A DNA stretch of 64,000 nucleotides, taken from positions 1-64,000 of the forward strand of contig QLIY01000232.1 in assembly GCA_003260075.1 (NCBI GenBank). Direction: 5' to 3'. The stretch comes from Phallusia mammillata (Eukaryota > Chordata > Ascidiacea > Phlebobranchia > Ascidiidae). How positions within the stretch are numbered: position 1 is the stretch's first letter; every line of letters begins with the position of its first letter. A program made the position numbers and the translations under genes. Shown piece after piece: positions 34,319 through 47,865 of the stretch. Under the pieces are notes generated by a model that ran no database searches, was not told the origin of the DNA, and worked only from the letters and a program-made list of their open reading frames with translations.

Positions 34319-37300
34319 TTACTTCAGTGGTATGGCCTTGAGATGCAAAACATCAATTTTTGGTCTCATGGAAACATCGACTATAATATCTATGGGAGGT
34401 TTCTTCAAAACAAAACATAGACATAAATAATGTGTTAAGTAACAAGTAATCTGAACAGAATCATGAATACTACAAAAAGTACTTTCGGAACGAATAAATA
34501 AACTTTTGCTTGGTAACTTGACAGTTTAATATTGCCAAGGTATTTTCAGTTTAAAAATATATTTAGCTTGGACAGCGAGTGCTCGAAAAAATTGCAAAGG
34601 GACAGTTATTACTAAAAATTAAAAAGTTTGAGAACCGCTGCTCTTAAAGGCATTCCAAACTTTCTGTTTTCTAATTTGAGCACACATGTATGTTACAATA
34701 AGTTTTTGTAATTCATTTCTAATCAACTGGGAAGTGTAGTAAAAAAACAACTAAATAGTTTCACTAGCACACTACCTTAGTATAGGGTTGCCATACGTCA
34801 GGATTTTCCCTCACATGTCAGGGAATTTAGTGTTTAAATCTGCGTCAGGGAGAAATGTAAGGGGGGGGGGTGAAATTTAAGAAAATTTAGATATTTTTTT
34901 ATGAAATTGATGCACCAACAGAGAAAGTTTCTAGAAGTTAGCTACACTACAACCACGTCTATATCATGAAACATAAAGAGGTAAACTAAACTTGGGGCGC
35001 GCATGTTTTAATGCACAAGGTTTCTGTTTCTTTTTGCAGTGTGTGTGTGCACGCATAACAATACCTGTTTGTTACTAGTTGTATAACAATATGCGTTAAA
35101 TACAGAAATAAAATTCCGCATCTGAAGAAAACACAGCGTTTAATGCTAAGTGGGAAGTTTCACTGCTGACGAAAATGGTTTGCCAAGTGTATGTAATATG
35201 CAAGGAGCTAATTAACAACAAAAAGTTGAATGCCATGAGACATAAAAACGTTTTTACAGTGGCATTTTATTTCAAATTTAAAAAGGTCTTTGTGACTCCC
35301 AGTGTTTTTGTTACAATGTGAAATTGGTCCAAATGGCTCTTACAGTGGTGAAGGTTGGCGACCTAAAATATGTGCTTTTTATTTCAAGGATAGTGGGAGT
35401 AGTGAGTTAAGCTTAATATATTCAACTAAACAGAAGCCTTTACGCAAAATGTTTAAGCATGATTAGAGAGAGAATTGTTAAAAAACTGCTTTTTACGTAG
35501 GCTACATTAGTCCTCTTAATTTCCTTGGAACATGTTTTGTAGTAGTTCTGTGATATTTTTGAATATTCTAAATTTATTTCATAGAAGTGTTCATAGATTT
35601 TCAATAGAAGTGTTTGGATCACAAAAAAAGGTTAACGCAAGTAAGACAAATTTGTCAGGGATTGTGTATCATCAAATATGGCAACCCTACCTTAGTACCC
35701 ATGTTGATTTCAATGTATGAACTGTCTTTGCATGTTTTCTTACCGGTGTATCTGGACAAACATCAAGTTCAAAGTTAAGTAGCACTTTGCAAATGGCCAA
35801 TCGAATTTTGGTGAGAGCTAATCTTAATCCCATGCAGTTACGTGGCCCAGCTCCAAATGGTTGAAAAGTCATTGGATCAATTTTACTCATATCCTCCATT
35901 CTGCATTGTAACTTTATTAATTGCTTTTTACACATGTAAAAATACAAAGGATATTAGTTAGGAGTTTGCTGTGACATAATGTTTTTTTAAGCCCTAGGGA
36001 AAAATGACCAACAAAAAACAATGGCAAGATGTGCAGCAAATTGTTAACAAAATGGAAACAAAGTACCTTTCTGGAATATATTTTTCTGGTTCGTCCCAGT
36101 ATTCTGGATCTCTTGCCATTCCATATATTGGTATGTCAACATGAACTCCACCCGGAATAGTAATACCATTGATTGTGATTTCCTTTTCACAGTATCGTCC
36201 ATTTCTAGAGTATTTTATGTTTTGCTGTAGATGGTAGACACTAATATGTGTAGATTTTGCCAATTATTCAAGCCCATAATAACACCATAGTAAAATACCA
36301 GAAAGATTCTTGAGTCAAACCAAAAATGGTAACCAATTGGATTTTAATACAATAAAAAGTGATTCAATGTGCCAAAACATTCTCAAGTTTTGGTGTGGTA
36401 TGTTTGCTATCTTTTGCAAATGGTTTACAACATGATCAGTTTGACACAGTGAAATTAGTGTATTTTACCTTACTGTTGGTGGGTACAATCGTAAAGACTC
36501 ATTTATGCATTGTGTCAAATACTTTAGACTATTAACTTTGTCCAAGTCCAAAGAATTCTGAAAAATATTAGATCTGTTTACTTTGCGAACACCATATACA
36601 TATTCTTTTTTCAATGTTACTGACAAAAGACATTATAAAGCATGTTGTTTTGATGTAATAAGCCCATATTTCAAACTGAAATACTACTGCACTATTAATG
36701 GGGAAAAAAATTATTCAAAATGCAACATATTGTGAACAATACATGCACAGATATCTCACATCACTTTTGACAATTTCTTTTATTTCTTCTCTCAGTTTCT
36801 GTTGAACATCCTTGTGCCAGGCAAGGTTGTAAGCCAGAAAAACTATTGCACTTGATGTTGTTTGATATCCACCGAGTATCATTAGAACTCCATTTCCAGT
36901 AAGCTCCATGTGTGTTAAACCTAAAACAACATGTGAAATGGTAGAGCTACTAACACCATAATGCAAATGACAAACTCGGGAGATTCGGTTTCACAAGGGG
37001 GCATAAAGAGCTGAATTTTTCATTTAGCGGCTAAAAATGGGTTGGGTTGGGAAAATAACTTTTTAAAATTTTTACATTAGTAACAAATTTTTTGGGTTAG
37101 TTTCATTGAATTTTAAATGCTAATATGTTACCCCGATCCTAATAGCCCTAACCGTGAGGATTTTTGGAGATACGACCTATCGACTTTTGGGTGTCATTTG
37201 CATTATGGTGTTAGTAGCTCTACCATGTGAAATGCCAGTAGTCATGCCTTAAACTTCTGCAGCATTTTTTGCATTGGTGGTTATTAGTTTACTATATTTA

Positions 37301-40060
37301 ATACCAAAAGAAAGAAAGTCTGCTCAAAAACTGAGATCTTATTTGGTGTGTTTTGATTCAGAAAAAATATATTAAAACTAGAAGTGACATACCAACCTTT
37401 TGTTCTGGTATCTTTCTCTTTCTCTGAGATTAATGATTCTGCCAAGAGCTGCAGGATGTTTAAACCCTGTTTACAAATATATTTTTTTAAATGCAATTTG
37501 ATATTTGATAAAAGCACTCCAATGATGCATGGTTACAATGTGAATTACATGTAAAATTAAACTTTGCATAATAATGTCTAGAAGAGAGTTTCATGGCCAC
37601 ACAAACAAAACCAGTTTATAACTTATAGAGCCTTGCTTGATTTTAGTCAGGAAATTGTACAAATACTGTATTAGAAAGTTTGTTTATTTACCTGCTTTGA
37701 TTGTGGGTTGGAACTGGTTTTAAGAACTGTGTTAGTGAGATTCTCGAAGTATTTAAGTGCATCTCTTGGGAAATATGTGTAGTCCATTTTTTCAGCAATT
37801 TTTTCCATCCAAGGAAATACAACTATATATTGGTTTAAAATATATTTAATCTCTAATGTTTTTCTAAACCTTACTTTACAATGGAATCCAAAAACATCTA
37901 CGAACCTTGACATTTAACAACAAAGATTTTGCCCTACTTTACCATGCTGTATTTTATCCTTACCCAAAAGAAGGACCAGTGGATTGGAAAACAGTTTTGC
38001 TTGAAAAAGTTTCTTGGCCATTTGGATTGCCATGGATTCTTTTTCATCTTCCTGTTGGATCAAACAATTGTTGAATAATATTTGGATGTCATAAGAGTTT
38101 TAAATGTCTGAGATCCGAAGCGGAAAATATTATAACATGCAAACGTGGTTTTAACTGAAGAATTTTATGTCAGGTTTGCTGACTCCATAAAAACTTTCAT
38201 AAACTAAATTTAAAAAACAGGCTGTCAAAAATGTTATGTTTTTATTCCACTAAGAATTGCAAATGAGCTTAACAAACTTTTTTTAGTCTAACAAACCTGT
38301 GAATTGACATCGATACCAAAAGCTGCTGAGCATATTGCCTCAAGTGCATATTTAGCAAAAACTCTGTAAATTTAAAGTTGATAAACTTACTTTAAATGAT
38401 AAATCAAATTGCACAAAAACCATAATCAAAAGAACAAAGCCAGTTAGTTTTTGTAAAAAGTAAATAAAATTGCTTATATATGTTAAAATAAGTTTTGCCC
38501 TCTATTTTGGCAAAATTCATACAATTACTGCAAGACAAGTAAATGAATTAAACTTACTCCTCGGTATCAAACACTCCATCATTTTGTTTTGCGATGTTGT
38601 AAAGATTTTCAACCATTTTATCTGCACGGTTGTCTATTATACCAGTCATGCTTCGAAGCTTCGATGTTGAAAATATGGGTGATATACTACGTCTGTGTAT
38701 CATAAACACTTTTATAGTATTTCATTTACAAAAATCAATAGTAGGACCAGAAAGCAAAATGTTTAGTGAAAGAAAAACAATTTGATTCATGTGGTTGTTT
38801 CAACACAAAGAATTTACACCAAAAGATGTCATACAAGAGAATTAAACAACCAATTTATTGAAATCAAATGACCTGCAATTTAATTTTTTTACACATTTTG
38901 TAATAAGAAACAAATCACCCACCTGACTCTTCTCCATCTATCACCACTTATATTTGTCAATCCATTATTCATGAGTTTTCCATTTGTTTTCTTCAAAATT
39001 TTCTGTGCAAAGAGAATTAATTTTACATTTGTAATGTGGACATTAAATTTTGATTTTGTAGTAAAGCATTTTTGCAGCAAGCAACACTGTTTGATACCCG
39101 TCTGTCACTGAAGTTGTGAAACTCCTTAATCATGATTTGTTTTAAGATATCAGGATCGCTGATAACCATTCGTGGAGACCAACCAATGTACTGGCTGAAA
39201 AATCATAAAGTTTTAGTTAAGTCAGTAGGTTTTACTACTTTTAGACTATCAAATCATCCACAACACTGTACCAAGTAAACAACATTTAAATTTAACTACC
39301 TGAAGATATATTGAATTCATGTAACAAAACAACTTAAATTCTCTTAAACACTAGCATAAGCCAGACAGCTATAAAATGTTCCAAAGTATTTTATTCTTAC
39401 CCATAAATTTTTCCAAATTTTTTTTTCATCTCCAAATCATTTTTGAAAAACTAAAAGTAATAGTTTAATTACCACAATTTTAAAAATTACAATGTCAAAA
39501 AAGATACCAGCAAATCCTAGTTTAGCTAAAGTGAAAACATTACACAAATTATTATTTTTAGTCATTTTACAACTAATTTATATTAACCAAACGCAAACAA
39601 TAGTTCACAAACTGCATAAATATTTTTATTACGCTACCTCACGAGGTTTGGCAAAGTTATATTTAAAAGTTCCGATCTTCAAAATGCTTGGTGGATAATG
39701 TGGGATATTCAGCTTCTTAAAAACTTGCCATTTTCTATGTAAATAAAATCTGTAAAATAAAGAAAACATATTCTTTCCTGCTTTAGTTACTTTGAAAAAA
39801 ATTATAAATAGTAAATAATGTTTGTTTGAAACTTAGTACATCCCAGGAAATTATTTTATTTTACAAGTTTTAAGATTTGTATTGCAAAAGTAATTTCTGA
39901 ATTGATGATAGGTTTCTAAACAGTAGCACAAATATATTTTTTATTTTATTAAGTATTGGTGATAAACCAATATTGGGTTCAAAACTTACCTTGCAAGGCA
40001 TAAAAGTGTTGCTATCAAAATCCAAGTTTCCAAAGACAAAATGTCTTTTGGCGACCACAT
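34319..40060 (-). CDS. Cytochrome P450, CYP3 clan, gene C (complete)
   Basis: Fifteen exons: 40060-39990, 39749-39638, 39450-39401, 39194-39098, 39002-38923, 38692-38558, 38363-38297, 38051-37964, 37822-37692, 37466-37397, 36920-36760, 36557-36469, 36204-36067, 35900-35744 and 34402-34319. They sum to 1530 nt and 509 residues, uninterrupted. The anchor is MWSPKDILSLETWILIATLL. The K-helix is ESLR and the heme loop FQPFGAGPRNCMGLRLA. Two oddities stand out. The I-helix reads GGYQTT, with Gln where the acidic residue of (A/G)Gx(D/E)T is expected. The heme loop has CMG where the others have CIG. The protein may have altered oxygen activation or a non-monooxygenase chemistry (inference). The last intron holds a 907-bp transposon, and another element sits 18 nt upstream of the exon 11 acceptor. 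Confidence 0.93.
34783..35689. mobile_element. Non-autonomous transposon with tagggttgccata ends, 907 bp
   Basis: The left end tagggttgccata is the exact inverted repeat of the right end tatggcaaccta-type terminus (13 bp, tatggcaacccta). A perfect 8-bp duplication ccttagta lies at 34775-34782 and 35690-35697. It contains a G10 run at 34861-34870 and a nested fragment of another element. It lies in the last intron of P450 gene C. The 8-bp duplication suggests the hAT superfamily. Confidence 0.92.
35240..35365. mobile_element. Nested hAT fragment, inverted
   Basis: The stretch with gtgactcccagtgtttttgt and ending gtgaaggttggcgacct is the reverse complement of the left part of the 30558-31122 element family (ggtcgccaaccttt...cactgggagccac). 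It lies inside the 34783-35689 element, so it inserted after or was carried by that element. Confidence 0.75.
36941..37223. mobile_element. MITE with 32-bp perfect inverted ends, 283 bp
   Basis: The left end gtagagctactaacaccata (extended to about 32 bp) is repeated exactly in inverted form at the right end. The flanking duplication catgtgaaatg (up to 11 bp) lies at 36930-36940 and 37224-37234. It is inserted in an intron of P450 gene C, 18 nt from the exon 11 acceptor at 36921-36922. A diverged relative may lie at about 430-600. Confidence 0.92.
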
Positions 40061-41387
40061 GGTGACTCCTTGAATATTACCTAATTCTACAAAAAAGTTC
40101 CAGCCATGAAACATAAAAAGAATAATAATAAAAAATTAGGCAAAAATACATGTTATTCCTGCATAATTTGTGCTCTGATAAAAAAGCACATAAGTAAAGT
40201 GAATTAAACCTATAGTCTTTGTACTTGTTAACCTTTTCAATGTCAAAAACTTTACATTATCGACTGATTTATAATCCTTTATTAAATTATTACACTTTTT
40301 TGCCAACATTTATTAATTGGAAAGTGGCAGAAATGAATCTTTTGACAAAGTTTTCAAAAGCAAAACTTTATGATTGTTTTATTATGTTACATTGGCAAGT
40401 TAATGTGGATGATTTTATCACAGTTTTTTGCAAGATTAAAAAAACAGTTTCTGCTTGCACAAGTACCTCTAAATAGTCAACCTTTCCTGCTGTTTCATAT
40501 AATGAGCTAATGAGTGGATTCAACTCAACCTGCAAATAACCATTGTTCTGTATCGCACTGTGTATTTATACAGTAAGCAATGATGAAGAGTCACATAACA
40601 TGAAGTAAACAGTGTTACTCAAACATTACCTCTGTTTGCCTAAAAGCAAATCAAGTAGCTTTGATGTGTATTCTATTCTTGATCCTGACAACTTAACAAA
40701 CACGCTTATTGTCTTTTGTCTCAAAATAGCAAATTATGCTTCCTTCATTTTGCCAAAAACTGAAACATTTTTAGAATAAACTTTTGAATATCTGCAAACA
40801 CCACAAACCTATCATTTTAATATGACAAAAGTATTTATTTTGGCATATGTTTTAAAGCTAGTAAAAACAGGTTTAGCTTTAACAGCTTCCTAAATCTAAC
40901 ATCATAGCCAAATGGAAAATTTGCACATAGTCATGTTAATTTAAACATACAAGCCTGTGGCTACCATTGTTGTTGCAATCATATTGAACACGATTTTTAT
41001 TGGTGAATATTAAGTTAGTAAGTCTAGTTTCAATTGATAGTCGACCTATAAAAAACAACAGTTTGTTCAAGTTAAAAGAGGAACAGAAGTAACATAACAC
41101 AAACCATATAGTTTTACTGCCATGCTGCATTACATACATCTCTATTTTATGTTTGCCTCTGAATTATTTGTATAAACCTCTGAATTGTTTGTATATATAC
41201 AGTCCATATTTTGATTTTGGCTTCTACGTGTCTTTTTTGAGATTAAAACTTTTTAATAACTTGTTGAAAATAAGTTTTATTTTTCTCAGCACTTTGTCAC
41301 AATGAAGTGATACAAACAACAAGTCAATTTTATACACTAACTACATTTTTAAAAATTACACAGCACTGTATGTTGATTTCCTGTGCT
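40061..41387. other. Intergenic DNA between P450 genes C and D
   Basis: No exon is visible. The part near 41070-41110 (cagaagtaacataacacaaa) resembles sequence downstream of genes B and E (about 33906 and 52975). The duplicated P450 unit therefore includes 3' flanking DNA. Confidence 0.55.
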
Positions 41388-44300
41388 TTACTTAATTGGT
41401 ATTGCCTTGAGATGCAAAACATCAATCTTCGGTCTCATGGTAACATCAAGTGTAATTTCTATGGGAGGTTTCTTGAAAAACAAAACACAGACAAATGGTG
41501 TATTAAAAAACGTTGTCAAGTATATTGAACAAGACATAAATAACACTAAAGGTCAATCAAATCATTTATATCATTTTATACTATCATGCATGTTTTACAA
41601 CTGATTGTTTGGATTGTGCTAAATGCCTATGTAATAACAAACAAAGTTAGTTACACAATTAGAAAAGTGACATCAACTGACAGGTACAACCCTAAGCAAA
41701 TGTTACAAATAGTGTTATAACCAGATTTGGCCCACTGTTAAACTACCTGAAAGAGTAAAGAAGTACAACCTGTTTTTGCACATCCTCTACCTTACTGTTG
41801 CGTTCTATTAATATACAGTTTGAGCAGAAATTCTTACCGGTGTATCAGGACAAACATCAAGTTCAAAGTTAAGTAGCACTTTGCAAATGGCCAAGCGCAT
41901 TTTCATGAGAGCCAATCTCAATCCAATACAGTTTCGTGGACCAGCTCCAAATGGTTGAAAAATTATGGGATCAATTTTACTCATGTCATCCATCCTACAA
42001 TGGAACATTAATAATCACAATAAGTCAATCCAACCTCATAAAGCTACAAATACATTTCAAGCATCGATGATTACAGTTTGTGGTAATGTAATATTTTTAC
42101 ACAAATGCCACATACAAAGAAATTCAAAAAAATGCAAAAGGTAGCCAAAATATATAAATCTCCACCAAAAGGCTGCAAAAACTGTGCCACTAACAAAAAA
42201 GCACTTGAAACAAACAATTTGCATTTTTTGAAACAAACAATTTAACAGAAACAGCTGACCAAACTCTATGATCAAAAAGTACCTTTCTGGAATATATTTT
42301 TCTGGTTCATCCCAGTATTCTGGATCTCTGGCCATTCCATATGTGGGTATATCAATATGAATTTTACCAGGAATAGTAATTCCATTGATTGTGATCTCCT
42401 TTTCACAGTATCGTCCATTTCTGCACATATTTTTTGGGATGTTTTACCAAAAGTAACAGTAATAAATATGCCAACATGCTAGTAATGCTATTTTATAACA
42501 GTGATTTTTTATAGCAGTTCTTTCATAACAACAGTTTTTTATAACAAGGTTTATAACAGTAGTATTGAGGGTCAAACAAAAACACAAAAAATGCTAAAGG
42601 AGCCTCCAGTTCTTTGGAAATGCAAAAACGCTTGCAATAATAAATTAAACCACTTAAAAAGATCAGATTTCCACCTTGGTGCCGGTGGGTACAGTCTCAA
42701 AGACTCATTGATGCATTGGGTCAAATACTTCAAACCATTGATTTTCTCATAATCCAATGAATTCTGCAAAAAATTATATTTCGGTTTTGATTACACATTT
42801 TAATTTTGTTTCATGAGGTTGTTGAATAAAAAACTGAAAATGCATCGTTTTTAAGGTGTAGGCTACATACCCCTCAAAATATTTTAAGACATGGTGAACA
42901 TAGCATGCTGCTTTTAACAATGTTTTCATTTGATTTCTAAATGAACAGATATCTCACATTACTCTTGACAATTTCTCTGATTTCTTCTCTCAATTTTTCT
43001 TGGACATCCTTGTGCCAAGCAAGGTTGAAAGCAAGAAAAATTATTGAACTAGATGTGGTTTCGTAACCAGCCAGTATCATTAGAACTCCATTCCCTGTGA
43101 TCTCCATGTGCGTTAAACCTTAAAATAATGACCATTGTAACCTGACTGTCTGCAGGGTTTTTACCCTTAAATAATGGCATAGGTGATATTGGTTATAGCT
43201 GTTATAATGAAGATATTTAATCCTCCCAAGCAATTGTCTGGCTTAAATTGATTTGTAATCAAAAACAAAACAAAAAACAATGCACTAACCTTTTGTTTTG
43301 CTTTTAGCTTCTTCTTCTGAGATTTCTGATTCAGCCAAAAGTTGCAGGACAGTTGAGGGGGGGGGGATTTTGTTTTTAAACAATGGAGACAAACATGCAC
43401 TTTGTTTTGTGTTTTACTTTGGTATCAATTCAGTTTAAAGATACTACCTTTTCAGTCCACCACACTTACATGGCTACAAAAAAAGATTTGTAACTATGAA
43501 GACCATTTTGATACTTTTTTCACACAAAAATATGCAGGAATATTTCACACACAAAAACTAGTATTGTCAAGTTTGTTTATTTACCTTTTTTGTATCTGGA
43601 CTGGAACTTTTCTTTAGAACAGAGTTTGTCAGATTCTCAAAGTATTTGAGTGCATCTCGTGGAAAAAAAGAAAAGTCCATTTTTTCAATGATTTTTTCCG
43701 TCCATGGAAATATAACTAAACATGAATTCACCAATGTTAATATTTTGTTTTCTTGCTACTGACAATCATTTGTTCAGTAAAATTATGTTTATTATTATTA
43801 AACACATAAACCTTGAAACAAGCAAAATTTGTTCTTACTGAATAACTATAAAAAAAAACTATACTAGACCATGTTTAAAAAATATTTACTTAAAATGTAG
43901 AACATTGGATTTGTAAGAAATTTTGCTTGAAAAAGTTTCTTGGCCATTCGGATTGCTTTTGATTCCTTTTCATCTTTCTGTTTAAGCAATCATTGACTTA
44001 ATAATATTTATTTCCACATGTATCAGATCAATATGGAAGTACAAAAAAATATAAGTTTTTTGTTTTTTTTATGATAGGTAGCACTTACATAAAAAATATG
44101 TGGAATGACATAAACATCTTTATGAGGTTTTTATAAAAATAAATTTTATATACCACTGGGGACTGCAAATTAACTCATACTCTTTTTTATACCACAAACC
44201 TGTGAATTGACATCAACACCAAAAGCTGCTGAGCAGATTGCACTGAGAGTATATTTTCCAAAAACTCTGTAATTTGTAGGTTGAAAAATTAAAAATTGGT

Positions 44301-46552
44301 TCACTGATCACAGCATAGAAAAATTACATCAGAAACACAGCATATTTTCACGGGATATACTTTTTCTAAACAGATGTCGTGGAAAATTAAATGAAAAAGG
44401 GCTTAAGTAACATATAGCTTGTCACCAAATTCTTTTACCAAGAAAGAAATTGGTTACAATTTGTTAAATGAAAAATGATACTTTTTTGTTCTAGTTCACA
44501 ACCTCATGGACTCCATTTTGTGTCCAAAATAATACAGTGGGTATGGGAAGAAACAGACAAAATGTTCTACTTCTACAAACTGCAGTGCTTTACCAAAACT
44601 TGTTTGGCCAAATTGAATACAACTTTTGGGTAATTGAATACAAATGTTGGGTTTTATCATTTAAGCATGATAATGCTGGCTGAATGCAAATATTTGAAGT
44701 TCACATGAAAAATAAACAGGCAAATTTACACAATTTTTTTTAATGTGGTCGCATGTAAATGATGATTTGATTTTTTTCAACTGTGCTTGCTTTTTTAAAA
44801 GATTATCAGTGCTTCACTGTATATTGGTATAATTTTACAATGAATCTGTTAACCTTACTCTTTGGTATCAAACACCCCATCATTTTCTTTTGCAATGCTT
44901 TGAAGATTTTCCACCATTTCATCTGCACATTTGTCTATTACACCAATCATACTTCGAAGCTTCGATGTTGAAAACATGGGTGATATAGTATGTCTGCAAA
45001 TGATTTGTTTAAATTTGGAGACATAATTTATTTTTCAAATGTACCTTGCTGCACCTTAGTATACAGAACGGAAAACACAATGTATAGAAAAACAAATTTT
45101 TATTTGCTGCCAGCGTGCATTTAGCAAGAATAAAGTTGACTTTAAGACAGCTCAATTATGGTATTGAGGTTTTTATTGAGCAAAGCACTACCACCTTCTT
45201 AAGAGAGTTATACACAAAATCTATATATATGTGTGTGTGTGTGTGTGTATTATTTTTTTTTTATGTGAAACAACATTACCTGTATTGTGTTTTTCTGAGA
45301 AATAGGTTATGTTGTTTCATAATGAGAAACTAAAAAATGATTTTATACATTAAAATTGATTATGTGAAACAAATCTCATTAATATGGAAATAAAAACAAT
45401 TAACTGAAATCAACAACTCGATAAAAAATGACATGTGTAGCTTTTTTATTTGCTCACCATGACAGCATGAAATAATCAACCCACCTGACCCTTCTCCATG
45501 AATCTCCAGTAATGTTTGTTAATCCATTATTTAGTGCTTTTCCATTTACTTTCATCATTGTTTTCTAAAAACATATGAATAATTTTTTTAGTGTAAGAGT
45601 TGGCGAATTTTGGGTTGTTTAACTAAGTAACTTTACACCAATTTTCATTGTTACTTTTTTACCTGTCTGTCATAAAAGTTGTTAAACTCCTTAATCATAA
45701 TTTGTTTTAAGATATCAGGATCACTGATCACGATTCTTGGAGACCAGCCCATGTACTGACTGCAAAATAATAATAAATACTTTTGTTCAGGTCAGTAGAT
45801 TTTTTTTACTTTAAACACAAAAATATCGTTGAGATTTACTTATACAACAAAATAAAACATTTCACCTGTGTTTCATGAGGAAAATTATCAAAAAAAAAAT
45901 TACAAAACAAAGTGGCAAAAAAGTTTCTAAAATCATGAAAAAATAATTCTTACCCATAAACTGTTCCAAACTTTTTCTTCATTTCCAGATCAGCCGTAAA
46001 AAACTAAACACAAATTTTGTAAATGGCAAGTAGCCTCCCAAAGCTAAAACTAATACTTTTTAACATGGAATTTTTGTGACAATAATGTTAAACAGTTAAC
46101 AAATACAAAATATAAATTCAAACAGAATGGATGTATTTAAAATATCGTTCTACCTCACTAGGTTTGGCAAAATTATATCGTAAGGTTCCAATCTTCAAAA
46201 TGCTTGGTGGATAATGTGGGATATTAAGCTTTTTTAGAAACTGCCATTTCCGGTATAAATAAAATCTGTAAACAGTAGATAAGATGTTTGAGACTGCAAA
46301 AGTCATTAAAACAATAACAATTGTTTGCTTCATAACTATATATATCACAAACAATAATTTCAATAGATTGTTTAAAAAAAATTGAAATTGTTGCAAGTAT
46401 TTTTTTGTATAATTGGGTTGGACAAAATTGTGAAACATTTAATTTTTGCTTTTAACCCGATTGTAGGGTTTGAACATTTACCTTGCAAGGCATAAAAGAG
46501 TAGCTATTAAAATCCAAGTTTCCAAAGACAAGATATCCAACGGCGACCACAT
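41388..46552 (-). CDS. Cytochrome P450, CYP3 clan, gene D (exon 10 acceptor lost in this assembly)
   Basis: Exons: 46552-46482, 46265-46154, 46003-45954, 45759-45663, 45564-45485, 44993-44859, 44266-44200, 43977-43890, 43715-43585, exon 10 about 43356-43290, 43118-42958, 42763-42675, 42420-42283, 41994-41838 and 41471-41388. All have the family lengths except exon 10. There, a run of ten G (43357-43366) replaces the splice acceptor and the first three coding bases seen in genes E and F. If the tract is an assembly error, the gene would encode about 509 residues. The anchor is MWSPLDILSLETWILIATLL. The I-helix is AGYETT, K-helix ESLR, and heme loop FQPFGAGPRNCIGLRLA. As written, exon 10 could not splice normally. 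It is close to genes C, E and F. Confidence 0.88.
43357..43366. repeat. G10 run replacing a P450 D splice acceptor
   Basis: Compared with gene F (gttgaaacctttaaatat) and gene E (gttgaagtctttaaatat), gene D reads gttga followed by G10 and then attttgtttt. The acceptor dinucleotide of exon 10 is missing. Confidence 0.85.
45221..45249. repeat. AT/GT microsatellite
   Basis: tatatatat followed by nine gt units in an intron of P450 gene D. Confidence 0.9.
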
Positions 46553-47435
46553 ACCAATGCCCACTGTTTTTGGGAAACTTCAACAAATTTTATTTAGCTG
46601 AAAAAAACAAACGCTTTGTTCAAAATTACGTGCGTTTTCTGTCCTACGCCCTGATAAGTTTGAACATTGCAAAAACCAAAGTGTTTTACCTCCTTTATTT
46701 AACGATTGAACTTGCCTCAACCGGGAAACCGTATCGACTTTCTGCCAAAGTTTATTATTTACTTCCTCAAATATATAACTGTATTGGTGTCTTTACAACC
46801 GCTAGGTCCTGCCGTATTATCATTACGCCGTTACATAAAATTGTGCTCATACAGCAATCGTCCTGGACTTAGATAAAAAGGAGTGGATTGCCGAGTTTTA
46901 AACATTACAATTGCAAAAACCAAAGCAGTGTTTAACCTTACTAAATGATTAACACAGCTTTTGTCGATTGAACTTGTCTCATTAGAAGCTGTATCGACTT
47001 TCTGCCAAAGATTATTAGTTACTGAAAAGCGACAAAGGTAATGCCATTCCCTTCACTTATAAGTGTATTTACAACTATTGGGTTTTCGCAGCTGTATCCC
47101 TTCGTGCCACATTATCATAACGTGTTACTGTGTTTGTTGCGTCAGGATACACGTGAACAGATTAGACTGTATCTACCATCAATCTATAAAGCTTTTGCTT
47201 CTGGCACGTAGCATAGTCGTTCAGGGTAACCAGCTTCTAAATAACAAAGGAGCACCATTCTACCTTTGCTTCGTGCTACCCCTCGCTTCGTTTTCTTCGA
47301 GCTGCGATTTTTGAAGGGGTTTATGGTCGCAAATCAATCGGCAAACAGCAAACGTTCAAAACCTAACACTTCGTATTTGGGCAGTAAGCAAAGATGCCGA
47401 GTCACGTGGCGTAAAGTAAATACCGATATTCAAAC

Positions 47436-47865
47436 TAGAGATGCACCGAACCCGCCCAAAAAGGTTCGGGCCGAAACCGAATATTCGGCCTTCGAGGCCG
47501 AATAATTTCGGCCGAATCAGGCCGAACCTAAAATCCCCATTCTTATGGATGTTTTCAACTGAAACTTGTGTTGTTGATGCGAGTGACCTCAATTATGACA
47601 AACCAAAATAACTTTCACAATGCGTAAGCTTTGCTAAACTTGTAATATTTTGCAGACAACGTGGCTCGTAATTTATAAATATAACAAATAGTTAATTTAT
47701 GATGTTTCGTATGGGCGAAAATGAAATTTAAGGCTTTAATTCCATGCAACAAAAAAGTTCGGTTTCGGCCGAATTTTCAAAAAAGTTCGGGCCGAAACCG
47801 AAACATTGGAAAACAACGGATTCGGCCGAAATGTTTCGGCCAACCGAAACTTCGGTGCATCACTA
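47436..47865. mobile_element. hAT-type MITE with ttcggcc repeats, 430 bp
   Basis: The ends are tagagatgcaccgaa and, inverted, ttcggtgcatcacta. A perfect 8-bp duplication attcaaac lies at 47428-47435 and 47866-47873. Both subterminal regions contain many ttcggccgaa palindromes. There is no coding frame. It lies in the intergenic region upstream of P450 gene D. Confidence 0.93.
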
